11,156 bases of DNA, taken from the NCBI GenBank assembly GCA_023807065.1, contig JAJJLU010004621.1:1-11156 (forward strand). The letters run 5' to 3'. The DNA is from Isotricha intestinalis. Taxonomy: Eukaryota; Ciliophora; Litostomatea; Vestibuliferida; Isotrichidae. The translations under genes were made by a program, and so were the position numbers. Each line of letters starts with the position of its first letter. The first letter of the stretch is position 1. The notes under the pieces were generated by a model, which was not told where the DNA came from, searched no databases, and was given only the letters and a program-made list of their open reading frames with translations. Positions 8,025 to 11,156 of this stretch are shown one piece after another.

Positions 8025-9050
8025 ATGGGAGTTTGTGGTTCAGAACAAAAAAGGAGAGAAAAAGTGGGAGGAAAAAAACATGAAATAAAAGAGTCAAACA
8101 AAAAAGAAAAAAAAAAAGAAGAAAAAATATTATCATTAGAAACAGAAAATCTTCTTTTATTAAAAAGTGATTATATATTATCATTAAAAGATTCAAAAAG
8201 AGAAGACATAACAAAATATTATAAATTATCATCAGAAATAATTGGAGAAGGAACAGGAGGAACAGTATGTACAGGAGAAAATTCATTAGGAACTTTTGCA
8301 ATAAAAAGAATAAATAAAGATAAATTATTAGATATAGAATCATTGATGCAAGAAGTAAAATATAGTAAATTAAATCATCCAAATATAATTAAATATTATG
8401 ATATATTCGAAGATTTAAAAACTATAAGTTTTGTTATGGAATTAGGAGATGGAGGAGATTTATTTGATTTTATTTTAAATAGTCCTCTAGGTAAATTAAC
8501 TGTTGATTTAACTTTAGATTTATTAATTCAAATTCTTGATGTTTTAAAATTTCTTCATAATGAAGTTAAAATCATTCATAGAGATTTAAAACCAGAAAAT
8601 TTCATGATTTTAATAGGAGAAAATGATCGTCCTATTATTAAATTAATTGATTTTGGTTATGCAATTGATATTCCTGAAAATAATAAATTATTATTTGAAG
8701 TGGTTGGTACTCTTTCTTATTCTTCTCCTGAACTTTTAAATAAATTTGGATATAATGAAAAAATAGATATTTGGTCTCTTGGAATTATTATTTTTAATAT
8801 GTTAACTGGATTAGAACCTTTTAATAATGATACTGATAGTCAGTTAGAATCACAAATAAAATTTAAAAAAATTCAATTTGATTTTATTGATAATGAACAA
8901 ATGAGAAATTTAGTTAAAAAAATGCTAGAAAGAAATCCTCATAAAAGAATCAGTGCTAATGAAGCTTTTGATATTGTTTCAGAAATCAAAAAAGAAAGAG
9001 ATTTGGAATATGAAAAAGAAATGTGTAAAAATATTGAAGAAAATGAATAA
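8025..9050 (+). CDS. CDPK/CAMK-like Ser/Thr protein kinase, lipid-anchored, no EF-hands
   Basis: 341 residues. It begins MGVCGSE: Gly2 suits N-myristoylation and Cys4 palmitoylation, as in calcium-dependent protein kinases, so membrane association is likely. Residues 10-60 are Lys/Glu-rich. The kinase domain (about 66-315) has all key elements: glycine loop GEGTGGTV (74-81), AIK Lys94, helix C Glu110, LNHPNIIKYYDIFED, HRDLKPEN (Asp187, Asn192), DFG (209-211), GTLSYSSPE in place of the APE motif (234-236), DIWSLG (248-253) and HKRIS with Arg308. Catalytic residues are complete, so it should be active on Ser/Thr substrates. The CDPK-like N-terminus and 'YYKL..EIIGEGTGG' entry point to the CAMK/CDPK group. 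The protein ends about 25 residues after the domain, and no calmodulin-like EF-hands follow in any frame. A bare CDPK catalytic unit or other CAMK relative is the best reading. Confidence 0.92.
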   Translation: MGVCGSEQKRREKVGGKKHEIKESNKKEKKKEEKILSLETENLLLLKSDYILSLKDSKREDITKYYKLSSEIIGEGTGGTVCTGENSLGTFAIKRINKDKLLDIESLMQEVKYSKLNHPNIIKYYDIFEDLKTISFVMELGDGGDLFDFILNSPLGKLTVDLTLDLLIQILDVLKFLHNEVKIIHRDLKPENFMILIGENDRPIIKLIDFGYAIDIPENNKLLFEVVGTLSYSSPELLNKFGYNEKIDIWSLGIIIFNMLTGLEPFNNDTDSQLESQIKFKKIQFDFIDNEQMRNLVKKMLERNPHKRISANEAFDIVSEIKKERDLEYEKEMCKNIEENE

Positions 9051-9305
9051 TTTATATCCCATTTTTTTGTCATTTATTCAATTTTGGTTTTTGTATAGAG
9101 AATTATTATCAAGGCATCTTTTATTTTTAAATTCTATATTTTGGCATCTTTAAATAAGTTTTTTTCTTTATATTAATTTATTTTTGTAAAGAATATATTT
9201 ATTTCATTTTTTGTTTTTTTCATTTAGATGAAATTTAAAATATTATCCAATTTATATTCGAAAAGAATAAAATTTCTTTTTTAATCATATTCATTAATAT
9301 CTTTT
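9051..9305. other. Kinase 3' flank
   Basis: About 255 T-rich bases after the kinase stop. A frame overlapping the kinase end (8953-9153) is open here but is only the shifted shadow of the kinase C-terminus. No EF-hand-like acidic loops occur in the three plus frames. Nothing else is supported. Confidence 0.5.
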
Positions 9306-9619
9306 CAGGAAAATAAAAAAATCAATTTAGAAAAATTTCCAATTAAATAAAGTATAAACAAAGATGAATATATTCATTATTATATGACTTTTTGGTGTTT
9401 TTTAAATAATTTTAATAATAAATTATTTGATTATATTTTAATATAAGAGATCTTTTAAAAATATAGAAATAAAATAAAAAAATTTTGATAATTTTGTCAA
9501 AACATTTGAAAGAAAATATAATAAAAAAGGAATTCAAAATAATTTGAAAAAAAGTATTTAAAAGTTTTCTTGGAAAAATCAATCTACAAAAAAATAAATC
9601 CAAACCAAAATTAAAATAA
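9306..9619 (+). pseudogene. Decayed gene fragment, unknown family
   Basis: One frame reads QENKKINLEKFPIK, TAA (9348-9350), SINKDEYIHYYMTFWCFLNN, NFNNKLFDYILI, TAA, and then a Lys/Arg/Asn-rich stretch. Near 9480 the coding texture moves to another frame: ILIILSKHLKENIIKKEFKI, TGA at 9545-9547, KKVFKSFLGKINLQKNKSK, ending TAA 9617-9619. The residue mix (Trp, Cys, Tyr, His, balanced Lys/Asp) is better than random A/T translation. The family is not recognised. It ends 28 bases before the stop of the convergent pseudokinase-LRR gene. An open minus-strand frame over the same bases is antisense noise. Confidence 0.35.
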
Positions 9620-9647
9620 AACTACAAATTATTTAAAATTACAATAA

Positions 9648-11156
9648 TTATTTAAATAAATTTAAAATTTGTTTATTATTTGTTTTGATCATACAATTCT
9701 TATTTAAACCACTCAACATCCTAATCATATTATTAACATTATTAGTATTAAAATTAGATAGATTTAAAGAAGTTAAAGTGCGACATTTAGAGAACATATA
9801 ACTCATATAATTAACATTATTAGTATTAAAATTAGATAAATTTAAAGAAGTTTAAGAAGAACATTTATAAAACATATAACTCATATCTTGAATATTACCA
9901 GTTTTAAAATTAGATAAATTTAAATAAGTTAAAGAAGAAAATCTTGAGAACATAAAACTCATATTATTAACATTATTAGTATTAAAATTATATAAATTTA
10001 AAGAAGTTAAAGAAGAACAACCATAGAATATATAATTTAAATTTGTTAAAGGTTGTTTTAAAATAATTTTAATCAAATATTTTCCTTCTTTTTCAACATT
10101 ATATTGAAAATAAAAATTAATTTTATTGTCATTTAAATATAATAAACAATTTTCTCTAATTTCTTTTTCATTATTTATTCCACTTAAATAACTTCTTTCT
10201 TTTTTAGATTCTTCATAACAATTTAATATTTTAAATGATTTATCTTTTTTCACATCATATATAGATATTATATCTGGTTTAAAGTTAAATATATTTATTA
10301 AATTTTGAATTGATATCAATTCTCCTAAACCATTTAATTGTTTAATATAATTTGTTTTATAATTTTTAATAATATTATTTTCATAAATAGAATTATATTT
10401 CTTTTTTTCATAATAATTTTTAAATTTATTAATATAAACCTCAAATTGATTAATTGAAGTTTTAATTTGATTTATTTCATCTTCATTAAAGTTTATATAT
10501 TCAAATAAAATAATATTATGTGAATAATGTTCATTTAAACATTTATAACAAATGTTTTGTTTACAATTATCACAATATGAATTAAATATTATTGAATGTT
10601 TATCACAGAAATAATTAAAATTATTATTTAATTTCTTTTTTTCTTCAGAAAAAAAAGGATGATTAAAATAATCTTCCCATGAAAAACTTTTAATTTCATT
10701 TATTAAATTATTTAAATTTTCATTTTTTACTTTTAATAATATATCATTAGGATATTTCTTAAATAATATATAATATATTAATTTCTGTAAATTATTAACT
10801 TCAAATGATTTTTCTTTCTTATTTAATATTTTTGAATAATTTATTATTTTAATTTCTAAAGAATTTATATTATTAGAACATAATAAAATATGAGATAATT
10901 TTAAATATTTATTTTGTTGAAGATATTTATTTAATTGAAATAAAATATCTTTTATTTCTTCAATTGATAATAAATCTTTTCTTATTTGTAAATATTCTTT
11001 TAAATTAATATTCCTAATTCCATAATTAAATATAAATATTCTTCATTTTCTAATAATAATTTTCAAATTTAATTTCATTTTCTAAATATTTTATATTTGT
11101 TTTATTAATTTAAATATCATAATTATATTACTTTTTATATTTTTGTTTTATTTATT
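9648..11156 (-). pseudogene. Pseudokinase - B-box zinc finger - DUF285/BspA leucine-rich repeat fusion, disrupted
   Basis: One minus frame is open for 386 codons, 11012 to 9855, with no ATG before the repeats. Its first part is a degenerate kinase C-lobe: LKEYLQIRK..LLSIEEIKDIL, then KLSHILL where HRDLKPEN belongs and IINYSK where DFG belongs, then LIYYILFKKYPN and the typical kinase end SFSWEDYFNHPFF (to 10650). A B-box follows at 10607-10518: CDKH, CDNC, CYKC, HYSH. After a Lys/Asn linker come EGKYLIKIILKQPL and DUF285 repeats. TAA at 9852-9854 falls where sibling repeats have TTA (Leu). The frame then continues 67 codons through two more repeats and a cap (GLNKNCMIKTNNKQ) to TAA 9648-9650. 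Upstream, YLYLIMELG (about 11038-11012) is in another frame, joined by a one-base loss. INKTNIKYLENEIKF (about 11109-11065) is in a third, and resembles kinase subdomains II-III. The 5' end lies beyond the window. The loss of HRD and DFG may be ancestral, since this part of the frame is otherwise clean. Confidence 0.72.
9726..10037 (-). repeat. Four tandem 78-bp units encoding DUF285 leucine-rich repeats
   Basis: The minus-strand ATG of each unit (CAT on plus) recurs at 9726, 9804, 9882 and 9960, a 78-base period giving 26 residues. The consensus is MSYMF-x-x-CSSLTSLNLSNF then NTNNVNN. This is the DUF285/BspA-type repeat known from Mycoplasma, lactobacilli and anaerobic eukaryotes. The first copy in reading order starts degenerately (NYIFYGCSS), which fits an N-terminal entry repeat. 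The units are close to each other in DNA as well as protein, so they arose by recent tandem duplication or are kept alike by conversion. Confidence 0.9.

Noticed and set aside
7972..8382. 136-codon minus-strand hydrophobic frame
   Set aside because: Antisense to the kinase start. The Leu/Phe runs mirror the A-rich Lys/Glu codons of the kinase N-terminus.
8953..9153. Plus-strand frame overlapping the kinase end
   Set aside because: Shifted-frame shadow of the kinase C-terminus with no independent motif; considered as an EF-hand extension and dismissed.
9412..9603. 63-codon minus-strand frame
   Set aside because: Antisense to the plus-strand relic; Phe/Ile/Leu-rich noise.
11000..11060. Short intron instead of a frameshift in the pseudokinase
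   Set aside because: No GT...AG pair with suitable spacing lies at the frame change near 11012; a one-base loss explains it more simply.
1..11156. Alternative genetic codes (TAA/TAG as Gln, or TGA as Trp/Cys)
   Set aside because: The intact genes use CAA/CAG for Gln and TGG for Trp, and contain no in-frame stops over more than 1,400 codons. Reassigned codons would be expected there.
1..11156. tRNA, rRNA, CRISPR arrays, telomere repeats and insertion sequences
   Set aside because: No T-loop GTTCGA-type tRNA signature in a cloverleaf context, no spaced direct repeats of CRISPR type, no simple telomeric repeat at either end, and no transposase-like frame.

Overview
The window is about 80% A+T and reads as nuclear DNA of a eukaryote, most likely a ciliate that uses the standard genetic code. 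Five intact reading frames all stop at TAA or TGA and encode Gln with CAA/CAG and Trp with TGG. Four are preceded by an A-rich start context (AAATG or AAAATG), and that of the smallest is AATATGG. No introns or bacterial ribosome binding sites are visible. The best lineage clue is the 548-residue two-membrane-segment protein at 2608-4254. Its lumenal cysteine pattern, its Gly-rich entry into the second membrane helix and its C-terminal Ile/Lys helix match a large family I know only from ciliates. Standard code plus extreme A+T would fit a litostome such as a rumen or gut ciliate, but that is inference.

Layout from left to right. Bases 1-76 are a perfect inverted copy of part of the first gene and touch the window edge. 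689-1801 (+) is a membrane-anchored HAD-type phosphatase that looks bacterial in origin and is richer in G+C than its neighbours. A decayed coding relic lies at 2062-2377. The two-membrane-segment protein (2608-4254, -) is divergent from an EGF-like/TM2-domain membrane protein (4544-5179, +). A gene-poor stretch (5180-8024) holds a decayed Rab-like GTPase, a second possible P-loop relic, a small lysine-rich frame (6088-6303, -) and a Gln/Asn-rich relic (7147-7580). 8025-9050 (+) is a lipid-anchored CDPK-like Ser/Thr kinase without EF-hands. After another relic (9306-9619) comes the most unusual locus, 9648 to the right edge (-). It is a degenerate protein kinase C-lobe joined to a B-box zinc finger and then to 26-residue DUF285/BspA-type leucine-rich repeats, and it is broken by a nonsense codon and a frameshift.

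No operon logic applies. The proteins fall into membrane/surface (HAD, two-TM protein, TM2) and signalling (kinase, pseudokinase-B-box-LRR, GTPase relic) groups, but nothing shows they work in one pathway. Two themes stand out: bacterial-type modules (HAD phosphatase, DUF285 repeats) inside a eukaryotic context, and a high density of broken genes. The latter is unusual for a compact ciliate somatic genome and could mean germline DNA, a duplicated or decaying region, or amplification and assembly artefacts.
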